Source: Actinomadura cremea (GTDB lineage: Bacteria; Actinomycetota; Actinomycetes; Streptosporangiales; Streptosporangiaceae). Taken from it: a stretch of DNA of 64,000 bases. The notes below the pieces were generated by a model, which was not told the origin of the DNA, ran no database searches, and saw only the letters and a program-made list of their open reading frames with translations. Of the stretch, positions 9,987 through 17,683 are shown piece by piece (within the stretch, counting starts at the first letter, position 1; each line of letters opens with the position of its first letter). The stretch covers positions 1 to 64,000 of the forward strand of contig NZ_BMRF01000006.1 of assembly GCF_014648495.1 (NCBI RefSeq), in the 5' to 3' direction. The position numbers were made by a program, and so were the translations under genes.

Positions 9987-11057
9987 ATGACTCCGACGAC
10001 GTCACAGAGATCTGCCGAGCAGGCCGACCGGCCCGCAGCACAGGGGCGGCGGGGGCCGCCGTTGACCGAGGGGCGCAAGTCGACGCTCGCGGTGCTGGTC
10101 ATGTGGGTGGTGGTGGTGGTGCCGTTCGCCGCGTTGGCCGCGGCCGTACCCGTGGCCTGGGGCTGGGGCCTGAGCTGGGTCGACGCCGCCATCGCCGTGA
10201 CCGGGTACGTGGTCACCGGGTTGGGCGTCACCGTCGGGTTCCACCGCTACCTCACGCACGGGTCGTTCAAGACCGGCCGTCCGCTGCGAACGGCGCTGGC
10301 GGCGGCCGGGAGCCTGTCGATAGAAGGGCCGGTCGTCCAGTGGGTGGCCGACCACCGGCGGCATCACGCCTTCGCCGACCGCGACGGCGACCCGCACTCG
10401 CCGTGGCGCTTCGGCCGCGGTACCCGCGGCCTGGTCAAGGGCCTGATGTTCGCCCATATCGGCTGGATGCTGGCGGGGCGCGACTACACCGACCGCGAGC
10501 GGTTCGCCAAGGATCTGCTCGCCGACCCCGCGATTCGCCGCGTGGACCGGCTGTTCCCGGTCCTGGCGGGGGTGTCGCTACTGGCCCCGCCGGCGGCCGG
10601 GCTGCTCATCACCGGTACCTGGACGGGCGCGGCGACCGCGTTCTTCTGGGGCAGCCTGGTCCGGCTCGCCCTGCTGCACCACGTGACGTGGTCGATCAAC
10701 TCGATCTGCCACGTGATCGGCGACCGGCCGCTGACCACCCGCGACCGGGCCGCCAACTTCTGGCCGCTGGCGATCCTGTCGTTCGGGGAGAGCTGGCACA
10801 ACGGCCATCACGCCGACCCCACCCGCGCCCGGCACGGCATGCTGCCGGGGCAGGTCGATCCCTCGGCCCGGTTCATCCGCCTGCTGGAAGCGCTCGGTTG
10901 GGCGCACGACGTGCGCTGGCCCACCCAGGCCCGCATCGCCGCGCGACGCCGCGAACCCGTCGCAGCGCCTCACCCCCACAGCGGTGACCGCGACGGGCGC
11001 CCCGGTCACCCGGCGTCGGCGGGGGCCGACACCGGTCGCGACCGAACCCGCTCATGA
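9987..11057 (+). CDS. Acyl-CoA (stearoyl-type) fatty acid desaturase
   Basis: A 356-residue membrane di-iron desaturase that introduces a double bond, probably delta-9, into saturated acyl-CoA. All three histidine boxes are present: HRYLTH (His86-His91), HRRHH (His123-His127) and HNGHH near residue 272, plus the accessory HHVTWSINSICH. Four membrane spans surround them. ATG at 9987 has a GAGGAGG site. The last 40 residues are a polar tail. The gene opens a stress-signalling cluster (SpoIIE phosphatase, GAF-ANTAR, STAS) and has a SigB-like promoter, which suggests membrane fluidity is adjusted in response to stress. Confidence 0.92.
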   Translation: MTPTTSQRSAEQADRPAAQGRRGPPLTEGRKSTLAVLVMWVVVVVPFAALAAAVPVAWGWGLSWVDAAIAVTGYVVTGLGVTVGFHRYLTHGSFKTGRPLRTALAAAGSLSIEGPVVQWVADHRRHHAFADRDGDPHSPWRFGRGTRGLVKGLMFAHIGWMLAGRDYTDRERFAKDLLADPAIRRVDRLFPVLAGVSLLAPPAAGLLITGTWTGAATAFFWGSLVRLALLHHVTWSINSICHVIGDRPLTTRDRAANFWPLAILSFGESWHNGHHADPTRARHGMLPGQVDPSARFIRLLEALGWAHDVRWPTQARIAARRREPVAAPHPHSGDRDGRPGHPASAGADTGRDRTRS

Positions 11058-11176
11058 GGGTTCGTCAATGCCCGCGCCCGGCCGCTCGCCCGGCCGTGTG
11101 ACAAGGCGCGTCGCCTGCGCATAGGACGAGGGGGCGCGGGTAGACGCGACGGAGCGACGTGGCCGGGGGGAGCGCC

Positions 11177-12385
11177 GTGGATCGTAGTGAGGGATTCGGT
11201 GAACGGCTGCTGGGGCAGTTGCTGGACCGGGCCCACGAGATGCCGCCGCAGCTGATCGCGCCGCTGGTGGCCGAGGAGGTCCGCGCGATCGGCGGGCGGG
11301 ACGTGACGATCCTCCTGCAGGACTACGCCCAGCTCACCCTGGTGCCGCTGCCGGGACGGGGCCTCAGCACCGGGGAACCGATGGAGCTGGAGGGAAGTCT
11401 GGCCGGGCGGGCGTTCGTGACGGAGACCGTCGTCGAGGATCCGCAGGCCGACGGTGTGCGGATGTACCTGCCGCTGCTGGACGGCAGCGACGAGGTCGGG
11501 GTGATGGCCCTGACCCTGGACGACGTCGATGACGACGACCGTCGGCTGCTGCGGCGGCTGGCCGGTCTGGTCGCCGACATGCTCGTCACGAAGGACGGCT
11601 ACACCGACCGGTTCTTCCAGGCGCGGCGCCGCGAGCCGATGAGCGTGTCCGCCGAGATCCAGTGGTCGCTGCTGCCCCCGCTCACCATGACGACGCCGCA
11701 GGTCGCGGTCGCCGGGATCCTCGAACCGGCGTACGACGTCGCCGGCGACAGCCTGGACTACGCCCTCAACGACGACATCCTGCACCTGGCCATGATCGAC
11801 GCGATGGGGCACGGCCTGAACGCCGCCGTGCTGGCCACCGTCGCGGTGGGCGCCTACCGGCACGCCAGGCGCGCCGACGTCGGGCTCGCGGAACTGTACG
11901 AGTTCATGGACAACGCCCTCGACGAGCAGTTCGGACCCGACCACTTCGTCACCGCGCAGATGATGTGCATGGACATCGGGACGGGCGTACTGGAGTGGGT
12001 CAACGCCGGCCACCCCGCCCCGCTGCTGATCCGCGACCACCGCGTCATCGGCGCCCTGGAGGGGCCCGGGACGCTGCCGGTCGGCTTCGGCGGCTCGACG
12101 CCCCAGATCAACACGACGCGACTGCGCCGGGGCGACCGGGTCCTGGCCTACACCGACGGGCTCGTCGAGGAGCACACGACCGGCGGGCAGTTGTTCGGCG
12201 AGGAACGGCTGGTCGACGTCATCGAACGTGTCGAGCCCGCCAGCTCGACCGTGCAGCAGATGGTGCGGAGCCTCTCCCACACGCTCATGCGGGAAAGAGG
12301 CGGGAAGACCAGCGACGACGCCAGCCTCTTCCTCATCGAATGGCGCGGCGGCACCGCCGACCACCTCGCCAGGTCGCTGCTGTGA
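11177..12385 (+). CDS. GAF / PP2C SpoIIE-type serine phosphatase
   Basis: A 402-residue cytoplasmic protein. Residues about 20-150 look like a GAF-type sensor and about 165-400 form a PPM/SpoIIE phosphatase domain: PAYDVAGDSLDYA, IDAMGHGLNAAVLA (metal-binding Asp and Gly), WVNAGHPAPLLI, YTDGLVE and the final DDASLFLI. Such enzymes dephosphorylate STAS anti-anti-sigma factors and so release a stress sigma factor. A STAS partner is encoded at 14336. The start is the GTG at 11177 with GGGGGGAG eight bases before; an upstream in-frame GTG at 11159 lacks this. A near-match to the SigB consensus (GCAT-N15-GGGTAG, 11119-11143) precedes the gene. Confidence 0.88.
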   Translation: MDRSEGFGERLLGQLLDRAHEMPPQLIAPLVAEEVRAIGGRDVTILLQDYAQLTLVPLPGRGLSTGEPMELEGSLAGRAFVTETVVEDPQADGVRMYLPLLDGSDEVGVMALTLDDVDDDDRRLLRRLAGLVADMLVTKDGYTDRFFQARRREPMSVSAEIQWSLLPPLTMTTPQVAVAGILEPAYDVAGDSLDYALNDDILHLAMIDAMGHGLNAAVLATVAVGAYRHARRADVGLAELYEFMDNALDEQFGPDHFVTAQMMCMDIGTGVLEWVNAGHPAPLLIRDHRVIGALEGPGTLPVGFGGSTPQINTTRLRRGDRVLAYTDGLVEEHTTGGQLFGEERLVDVIERVEPASSTVQQMVRSLSHTLMRERGGKTSDDASLFLIEWRGGTADHLARSLL

Positions 12386-12402
12386 CGGCGGGCCCGCCGG
12401 GG

Positions 12403-12434
12403 CGGTTCCGGCAGGGTCCGCTCGGCCGGAACCG
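12403..12434. terminator. Hairpin after the SpoIIE phosphatase gene
   Basis: Perfect 10-base arms CGGTTCCGGC and GCCGGAACCG around a 12-base loop, starting 18 bases after the phosphatase stop codon. Likely an intrinsic terminator without U-tract. Confidence 0.5.
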
Positions 12435-12609
12435 GCCATCTCGCGGGCGGGAGAGCGGGGAGACACCGGTCGCCGCATGATCCCGTCGGGCCGCGGACGG
12501 CCGGGAGCCGGTCGTTGCGGATACGGTGGAGGTCGCGGGCGCCGCGGTCCGGTCGGGACGGCCGGTCGAGCGTGGCCCGCTATCGGGGCGGCGAGGCGGT
12601 GATCACCAC

Positions 12610-13356
12610 ATGGTGATCCGGGACGGTGACAGGGCCGCGCGGGCGTGGGCTCTGATCGCCCGGCTCGCCGGTGCCGAGGCCGTCTCGGTGGGGCACGTGT
12701 GCCGGGCCGCCGGTCTGTCCGTGGGGACGGACGGGGCGACGTTGTCGCTGGTCACCGGCACAAATCTGCGGACGCTGCTGTACGCGACCGACAGCGCGGC
12801 ACGGCTGGTGGACGACGCGCAGTTCACCTTGGGTGAGGGTCCCTGCATCGACGCGTGGACGCAGGGCGGCCCGGTGCTGATGCCCGATCTGCGGTCGGTC
12901 GAGGCCAGAACGCGCTGGCCCTGGTTCGCGGCGTCCGCCGTCGAGTCCGGGGTGGGCGCGGTGTTCGCCTTCCCGCTGCAGGTCGGCGCGATCCGGCCGG
13001 GCGTTCTGGTGCTCTACCGGCGGAGTTCCGGGGCCTTGCTGGACGGGCAGCTGGCCGACGCCCTGGTGTTCGCCCGCGCCGCCCTGACCGTCACGCTGGA
13101 CACCGCGCGAACCGATGGCGCGCAAGGAGGATCGACGCCGGACCTGCCCGGGGTGCTGGGGTGGGACCGCGCGGAGGTGTACCAGGCGACCGGAATGGTC
13201 GCGGTCCAATTGGACGTCGGCCTGGACGAGGCGCTGGCCCGGCTGCGCGCGCACGCGTTCACCACCGATGTGAGCCTCGCCGACGTCGCCCAGCGGGTGC
13301 TGGACCGCGTGCTGCGTTTCAGGCCCGACGGCGCCGGAGGCTCCGATGCCGAGTGA
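12610..13356 (+). CDS. GAF and ANTAR domain protein
   Basis: A 248-residue regulator with an N-terminal GAF domain (EGPCIDAW at about 79-86, VFAFPLQVGAIRPGVLVLY) and a C-terminal ANTAR RNA-binding domain (about 185-240: AEVYQATGMVAVQLDVGLDE, then ARLRAHAFTTDVSLADVAQR). ANTAR domains bind paired hairpins in mRNA leaders and act as antiterminators. The usual ANTAR motif QAKGM is changed to QATGM here, so RNA binding may be weaker. The ATG is at 12610. The next gene, another GAF-ANTAR protein, begins 44 bases after the stop, so they are likely cotranscribed and may form a heterodimer. Confidence 0.85.
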   Translation: MVIRDGDRAARAWALIARLAGAEAVSVGHVCRAAGLSVGTDGATLSLVTGTNLRTLLYATDSAARLVDDAQFTLGEGPCIDAWTQGGPVLMPDLRSVEARTRWPWFAASAVESGVGAVFAFPLQVGAIRPGVLVLYRRSSGALLDGQLADALVFARAALTVTLDTARTDGAQGGSTPDLPGVLGWDRAEVYQATGMVAVQLDVGLDEALARLRAHAFTTDVSLADVAQRVLDRVLRFRPDGAGGSDAE

Positions 13357-13399
13357 GCCGGACGGGCCGAGAAGCCGACCGGATGGAAGGGAGAGCGAC

Positions 13400-14158
13400 A
13401 TGGCGCGGGAACAGCTGCTGACACGTGTATTCGTGGAGTTGGCGGACACCCTCGTGGCCGACTTCGATGTGATCGAGTTCCTGCACCTGCTCACCGAGAG
13501 GTGCGTGCAGCTGCTGGACATCGATCAGGCGGGACTGGTGCTGGCCGACGAGACCGGCCGGCTGCAACTGGTCGCCGCGTCCTCCGAGCAGACCCGGCTG
13601 CTGGAGGTGTTCCAGCTCGAACGCGACGAGGGCCCCTGCCTGGAGTGCTACGCCGAGGGACGGCCGGTCGCCTCCGGCGACCTGAACGCCGACCGTGTAC
13701 GGTGGCCGGCGTTCAGCGAGGTGGCGCTGCGCCGGGGGTTCGCGTCCGTCCATTCGCTGCCGATGCGGCTCCGCGACCACGTCATCGGTGCCCTCAACCT
13801 CTTCCAGAGCGAGCCGGTCGCCCTGGACGCCGACAGCGCCGCGCTGGGGCAGGGATTCGCCGACATCGCCACCATCGGGCTGATCGGCGAGCGCGCGGCC
13901 CGCGAGCAGGCGCTGCTGTCCCAGCAGCTCCAGACCGCGCTGAACACCCGGATCGTGATCGAGCAGGCCAAAGGGATGATCGCCGAACGCGCTCAGGTCC
14001 CGGTCGACCAGGCGTTCACCATGATGCGTCTGCACGCGCGCAACAACAACCGCAAACTCACCGATGTCGCCGCCGCCGTCACCCGAGGCGACTTCGAACT
14101 GCCGACCGACCTCGCCGCCCCGGAGCCGACGTCCGGAGCCGACGTCCGGAGCCGGTAG
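13400..14158 (+). CDS. GAF and ANTAR domain protein (second copy)
   Basis: A 252-residue protein with an N-terminal helix, a GAF domain (DQAGLVLADETGRLQLVA, DEGPCLECY) and a canonical ANTAR domain near 175-235 (VIEQAKGMIAERAQVPVDQA, MRLHARNNNRKLTDVA). This copy keeps the QAKGM motif, so it is the more credible RNA-binding member of the pair. The start ATG at 13400 has GGAAGGGAG seven bases before; an in-frame ATG at 13346 overlaps the end of the previous gene and lacks a site. The extreme C-terminus is encoded by three near-perfect 13-base repeats (about 14119-14156), giving PEPTSGADVRSR. Confidence 0.88.
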   Translation: MAREQLLTRVFVELADTLVADFDVIEFLHLLTERCVQLLDIDQAGLVLADETGRLQLVAASSEQTRLLEVFQLERDEGPCLECYAEGRPVASGDLNADRVRWPAFSEVALRRGFASVHSLPMRLRDHVIGALNLFQSEPVALDADSAALGQGFADIATIGLIGERAAREQALLSQQLQTALNTRIVIEQAKGMIAERAQVPVDQAFTMMRLHARNNNRKLTDVAAAVTRGDFELPTDLAAPEPTSGADVRSR

Positions 14159-14335
14159 GTACGCCTGGGAGCGGCCGCATCCGGCGCCCGCCCGTTGCGA
14201 GTGCGCCTCGTGGCGCCTACGTTGGGTCTCGGAGGTCGTGTCCCGTCCGGGCCCCGTTCTCCGCGATGATGATCGGTCACCTGCCACTCCGGTCCCTGGT
14301 GGTGCTTCACAGCCTGTCCAGGAAAGGGAGTCGCC

Positions 14336-14812
14336 GTGACGACGTCGAACCGCCATGACACCGCCGCCGAAGGCACCGGAGCGCCGACCGGAGTCCGGTC
14401 CGCCGGAGGCCGGGTCGTATGGCCGCCGGGCACCGGCGCCTCCACGCCCCACGGGGCGGGGTTGCGCCTCCAGACCACGGCCGTGCTCGACGGTGTGCTG
14501 CTGGTGCTGCTCAAGGGAGAGATCGACGCCTCCAACAGCGGCTGGCTGTCGGGCCGCCTGACCGCCGCGATCACCGATGGCACCGGAGAACCCGAGGTGG
14601 TCGTGGACCTGACCGAGGTCAGGTTCTGCGACGCGAGCGGAATCGCCGTTCTGATGACCGCGCTGAAGCTGTGCCGCACGCGCCAGGGCGCCTTGGAACT
14701 CGCCGGTGCCCACGGCAGGGTCGCCCGCGTCCTGAGCCTCACCGGTGTCGACCGGGTCCTGGCCCTGCACACCGAGCTGGACGGCGCGCTTCGCGCCATC
14801 GCCCGCCGCTGA
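14336..14812 (+). CDS. STAS-domain anti-sigma factor antagonist
   Basis: A 158-residue protein with a disordered N-terminus of about 45 residues and a STAS domain. The phosphorylatable serine is Ser101 in FCDASGIAVL, the same position as in SpoIIAA/RsbV. In its dephosphorylated state it should bind a kinase anti-sigma factor and release a stress sigma factor. The kinase/anti-sigma gene and the sigma gene themselves are not in this window. The start is GTG at 14336 after AAAGGGAG. The SpoIIE-type phosphatase at 11177 is its likely activator. The 177-base gap upstream holds a weak SigB-like box (GCCT-N15-GGGTCT) and no gene. Confidence 0.9.
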   Translation: MTTSNRHDTAAEGTGAPTGVRSAGGRVVWPPGTGASTPHGAGLRLQTTAVLDGVLLVLLKGEIDASNSGWLSGRLTAAITDGTGEPEVVVDLTEVRFCDASGIAVLMTALKLCRTRQGALELAGAHGRVARVLSLTGVDRVLALHTELDGALRAIARR

Positions 14813-14871
14813 CCGGCATCGGCTGGAGCGGTCGGCCGGCACGTCCGCGCGGGGCGTCGCGCATGGGCCGG

Positions 14872-15813
14872 TCAGCCGATGATGACGCGGTCCTTCGGGG
14901 CCTTCGGGTCGGCCGTCCAGCCGTCGTGGCCCGTGTCGGCCCGCCAGATCTCGCCCGCGTGCCGCACCTCGGTCAGCCCGTACGCCTGCGCGTGCGTCAC
15001 CGCCCAGGCGGCGACCGCCCAGCCCATCCGCTCGCCCGGCACCATCACCGACGTCCACGGCGCGGCCGGGTCCGGCGCGCCGCTCGCCGTGCGCGGGCCG
15101 TCCACCTTCAGGCCGCCGCCGAACGCCCGCCGCATCTCGCGGACCGCCTCGGCGCGGCGCGGCTCCGTCCGCTCGTCCGGCGGGAACCAGCACCGCGCGG
15201 CCGCCGGCTCCCGTCCGGTGAACGCCGCCGCGAGCACCTCGCCCTCCGGCTCGTGCTGCGCGTACAGGGCGCCGTCGGCGCTGCGCTGCACCTCCTGCGC
15301 GGCGATGTGCAGGTCCTTGTCGAGGTAGTCCTTGACCTTGACGAGCCCGTCGAAGAACTTGCTCGTCGTCACGACCGGGTCGCGGAGCTGCTCCGGCGTG
15401 CCCCAGCCCTGCGACGGGCGCTGCTGGAACATGCCCACCGAGTCGCGGTCGCCGCCCGCCAGGTTCCGCAGATGCGACTCCTGGATCGCGGTCGCGTACG
15501 CGATCACCACCGCCCGTTCCGGCAGCTCCTTGCGGAACGCCACCGCCGCGATCGTGGCGGAGTTCGCGCCCTGCTCCAGGCTCAGCGACATCTTCCCCGC
15601 GCCGGAGCCCACCTCGCAGCCCGTCCCATGCAGGTACGGGCGCGTCCACTCGTACGTCACGTACGCGCCGGCGCCGAGCACGAGCAGGAAGGTGGACGTG
15701 ATGACGGCCCAGCGCCGACGGCGCCGGGGCACACCACGGTCCGGCCCCTTCTCGGGGCGCGACTTCGACCTCGCCCATACAGCCACGCGAAGACCGTACC
15801 GGGAACCGGCCAC
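14872..15813 (-). CDS. Membrane-anchored lysozyme/transglycosylase-like protein
   Basis: A product of up to 313 residues with one N-terminal membrane segment (WAVITSTFLLVLGAGAYVTYE) and an extracytoplasmic domain. ATAIQESHLRNL, followed by GDRDSVGMFQQRPSQGWGTP, is the catalytic-Glu motif region of lysozyme/SLT-like folds, so peptidoglycan binding or cleavage is likely. The family is widespread in actinomycetes and mostly annotated as hypothetical. The start is uncertain: GTG at 15813 leaves only 17 bases to the divergent dapD start, and GTG at 15786 is the other candidate; neither has a clear ribosome binding site. Confidence 0.7.
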   Translation of the reverse strand: MAGSRYGLRVAVWARSKSRPEKGPDRGVPRRRRRWAVITSTFLLVLGAGAYVTYEWTRPYLHGTGCEVGSGAGKMSLSLEQGANSATIAAVAFRKELPERAVVIAYATAIQESHLRNLAGGDRDSVGMFQQRPSQGWGTPEQLRDPVVTTSKFFDGLVKVKDYLDKDLHIAAQEVQRSADGALYAQHEPEGEVLAAAFTGREPAAARCWFPPDERTEPRRAEAVREMRRAFGGGLKVDGPRTASGAPDPAAPWTSVMVPGERMGWAVAAWAVTHAQAYGLTEVRHAGEIWRADTGHDGWTADPKAPKDRVIIG

Positions 15814-15816
15814 TTG

Positions 15817-15822
15817 TAAGCT
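15817..15822 (+). promoter_or_regulatory. Candidate leaderless -10 hexamer of dapD
   Basis: TAAGCT lies 8 bases before the dapD ATG at 15831; no Shine-Dalgarno is present in between. Confidence 0.45.
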
Positions 15823-15830
15823 CAGGCAAC

Positions 15831-16664
15831 ATGACCGAAACGTTCACCAGCCCGATCTCCCACGTCATCGACGAGTTGTGGGAGCGGCGCGCCGACCTCA
15901 CGCCGGACGACGCCGACGCCCGCGCCGCCATCACCGCGGCCGTCGACCAGCTCGACACCGGGGAGGCCCGCGTCGCCTTCATCGACCCCGCGACCGACGA
16001 GGTCGTCGTGGACGAGCGCGCGAAGCGGTCGATCCTGCTCAGCTTCAAGGTGCTCGGCATGGTGCGTTCGCAGGTCGGCGACTTCCGCTACCACGACCGG
16101 ATCCCGCTGAAGAGCCGCCTCGACGGCGTCCGCGTCGTCCCCGGCGCGATCGCCCGGTGGGGCGCGTACCTCGCGCCGGGCGTCGTCCTGATGCCGTCCT
16201 TCACCAACTTCGGCGCCTACGTCGACTCCGGCACCATGGTCGACACCTGGGCGACCGTCGGCTCGTGCGCGCAGATCGGCAAGAACGTCCACCTGTCCGG
16301 CGGCGTCGGCATCGGCGGCGTGCTGGAGCCGCCGAACGCCAAGCCCGTCATCGTCGAGGACGAGGCCATGATCGGCAGCCGCTCGATGATCGTCGAGGGC
16401 GCCCGCGTCGGGAAGGGCGCGGTCGTGGGCTCGGGCACGAACCTGTCGGCGTCCATGCCCGTCATCGACGTCGAGACCGGCGAGGAGATCAGCCGCGGCC
16501 GCATCCCCGACTGGTGCGTCGCCGTCGGCGGCACCCGCACCAAGGAGTTCAAGGGCGGGACGTTCGGCCTCCCCGCGGTGCTCATCCTCAAGCGGCTCGA
16601 AGAGGGGCAGCGGCACAGCAAGGCGGAGCTGAACGACATCCTCCGCGACCACGGCCTCGGCTGA
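15831..16664 (+). CDS. dapD: Tetrahydrodipicolinate N-succinyltransferase
   Basis: Transfers succinyl from succinyl-CoA to tetrahydrodipicolinate in the succinylase branch of the lysine and meso-diaminopimelate pathway. The 277-residue product has the actinobacterial form: an alpha/beta N-terminal domain and a left-handed beta-helix (hexapeptide repeats, about 110-240) with MPSFTNFGAYVDSGTMVDTW and NVHLSGGVGIGGVLEP. A C-terminal helix closes the active site. The desuccinylase gene dapE lies 1 kb downstream, so two steps of cell-wall precursor synthesis sit together, as in M. tuberculosis (Rv1201c/Rv1202), although there the two are transcribed in opposite directions; here both run rightward. 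Confidence 0.95.
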   Translation: MTETFTSPISHVIDELWERRADLTPDDADARAAITAAVDQLDTGEARVAFIDPATDEVVVDERAKRSILLSFKVLGMVRSQVGDFRYHDRIPLKSRLDGVRVVPGAIARWGAYLAPGVVLMPSFTNFGAYVDSGTMVDTWATVGSCAQIGKNVHLSGGVGIGGVLEPPNAKPVIVEDEAMIGSRSMIVEGARVGKGAVVGSGTNLSASMPVIDVETGEEISRGRIPDWCVAVGGTRTKEFKGGTFGLPAVLILKRLEEGQRHSKAELNDILRDHGLG

Positions 16665-16778
16665 CCGAACCCTCCCCGACCACGGCCCTCCGCGCGGCCT
16701 CCGGCCGCGCGGGAAGGCGCCCCCGCGCCCCGTGCGGGGGAGAACCCGCGGCTTCCGGCACCAGACGCCGCCGCCCCG

Positions 16779-16960
16779 TCCGGGGTGGTCCGTGCGGCGC
16801 GTGCGGGGTGATTCGCGCGCCGCGTCTGGGGCGACCCGTGTGGCGCGTTCGGGATGGTTCGCGCGCCGCGTCCGGGGTGTGCGCCGCGTCCAGGGTGGTT
16901 CGTGCGGTGCGGCCGGGGTGGCCCGTGCGCGGCGTCCGGGGCCGTGTGGCGGGTCTGGCC
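16779..16960. repeat. Degenerate 23-base tandem repeat array
   Basis: About seven to eight imperfect copies of a unit that reads approximately GTGCGGCGCGT followed by CCGGGGTGGTTC. It fills most of the 301-base gap between dapD and the phosphopantetheinyl transferase gene, which are convergent. Copies differ by substitutions and one or two are shortened. Nothing else is seen in the gap. It may be a decayed minisatellite or a terminator-like region. Confidence 0.65.
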
Positions 16961-16965
16961 GCCGG

Positions 16966-17649
16966 TCAGGGCGGGGGGTGCTCGGTGACCTTCAGAGGAT
17001 GCGGGGTCAGGACGGCGAGGGCGGCGGCGTAGCCGGGGCCGGGGGCGAGGTCGGCCAGCCGGACGGGCGCGACGGCCGCGTCGTCGTCCCAGGCCAGCAC
17101 CTCGGGCGGGTCGTCGGGCGCGGACAGCCGGATGGCGCTCATGGGCGCCGCCAGGCCGTGGCCCGTGGCCTTGAGGATCGCCTCCTTGCGGCTCCAGTAG
17201 CTGTGGAACGCGCGTTTGCGCCGCTCGGCCGGCAGCGCGGTGAAGGTCTCGCGTTCGGGGGCGGACAGCACCATCTCGGCGAGGCGGTCGATGTCGCGGT
17301 CGCTCTCGCGCTCGACGTCCACGCCGAGCCGGACGCCCTCGGCGACGGCGAGGACGACGCGGTCGCCGGAGTGCGAGAGCGAGAAGTCGATGTCGTGCCC
17401 GGGGAGCCGGGGCTTGCCGTGGTCGGCGCCGCAGTGCGGGCACTCGGTGGTGAACGCGAGCGAGCCGGGGGGCAGGCCGGTGCGGTCGGCGAGCGCGGTG
17501 CGGGCGAGGAAGCGGCCCGTGACGAAGCGGGCCTTGTCCTCGGGACGGGCGAAGCGGTCGTAGCGGGCGAGTTCGGCGGCGTGCAGAAGGTCGCGCATGT
17601 GCGGTTCGTCGGCGGGGGCCGACCAGCGCACCTGGATGGGCGTCTCCAC
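16966..17649 (-). CDS. 4'-phosphopantetheinyl transferase, Sfp type
   Basis: Moves phosphopantetheine from CoA onto the serine of carrier proteins of fatty acid, polyketide or nonribosomal peptide synthases. The 227-residue product carries the Mg-binding GVDVE motif and WSRKEAILKATG, both diagnostic of Sfp/PptT-type enzymes, plus FSLSHSGDRVVLAV. An extra ECPHCGADHGKPRL insertion could bind zinc. The GTG at 17649 is chosen because a TAGGAT -10 hexamer lies 7 bases before it, consistent with a leaderless start; the alternative ATG at 17685 would overlap the divergent dapE start codon. No PKS or NRPS genes are in the window. Confidence 0.88.
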   Translation of the reverse strand: METPIQVRWSAPADEPHMRDLLHAAELARYDRFARPEDKARFVTGRFLARTALADRTGLPPGSLAFTTECPHCGADHGKPRLPGHDIDFSLSHSGDRVVLAVAEGVRLGVDVERESDRDIDRLAEMVLSAPERETFTALPAERRKRAFHSYWSRKEAILKATGHGLAAPMSAIRLSAPDDPPEVLAWDDDAAVAPVRLADLAPGPGYAAALAVLTPHPLKVTEHPPP

Positions 17650-17656
17650 GATGGCG

Positions 17657-17675
17657 ATCCTATGCCGCGTACGCT
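17657..17675. promoter_or_regulatory. Back-to-back leaderless promoters of PPTase and dapE
   Basis: Only 34 bases separate the two divergent start codons. TAGGAT (minus strand, 17657-17662) is 7 bases before the PPTase GTG, and TACGCT (plus strand, 17670-17675) is 8 bases before the dapE ATG. The -35 region of each promoter must lie over the start codon of the other gene, so RNA polymerase could not occupy both at once. Confidence 0.5.
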
Positions 17676-17683
17676 TGTCGCCC

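Noticed and set aside
16966-17649. PPTase as evidence for a biosynthetic gene cluster
   Set aside because: No polyketide, peptide or terpene synthase gene is present; the gene lies in conserved housekeeping surroundings.
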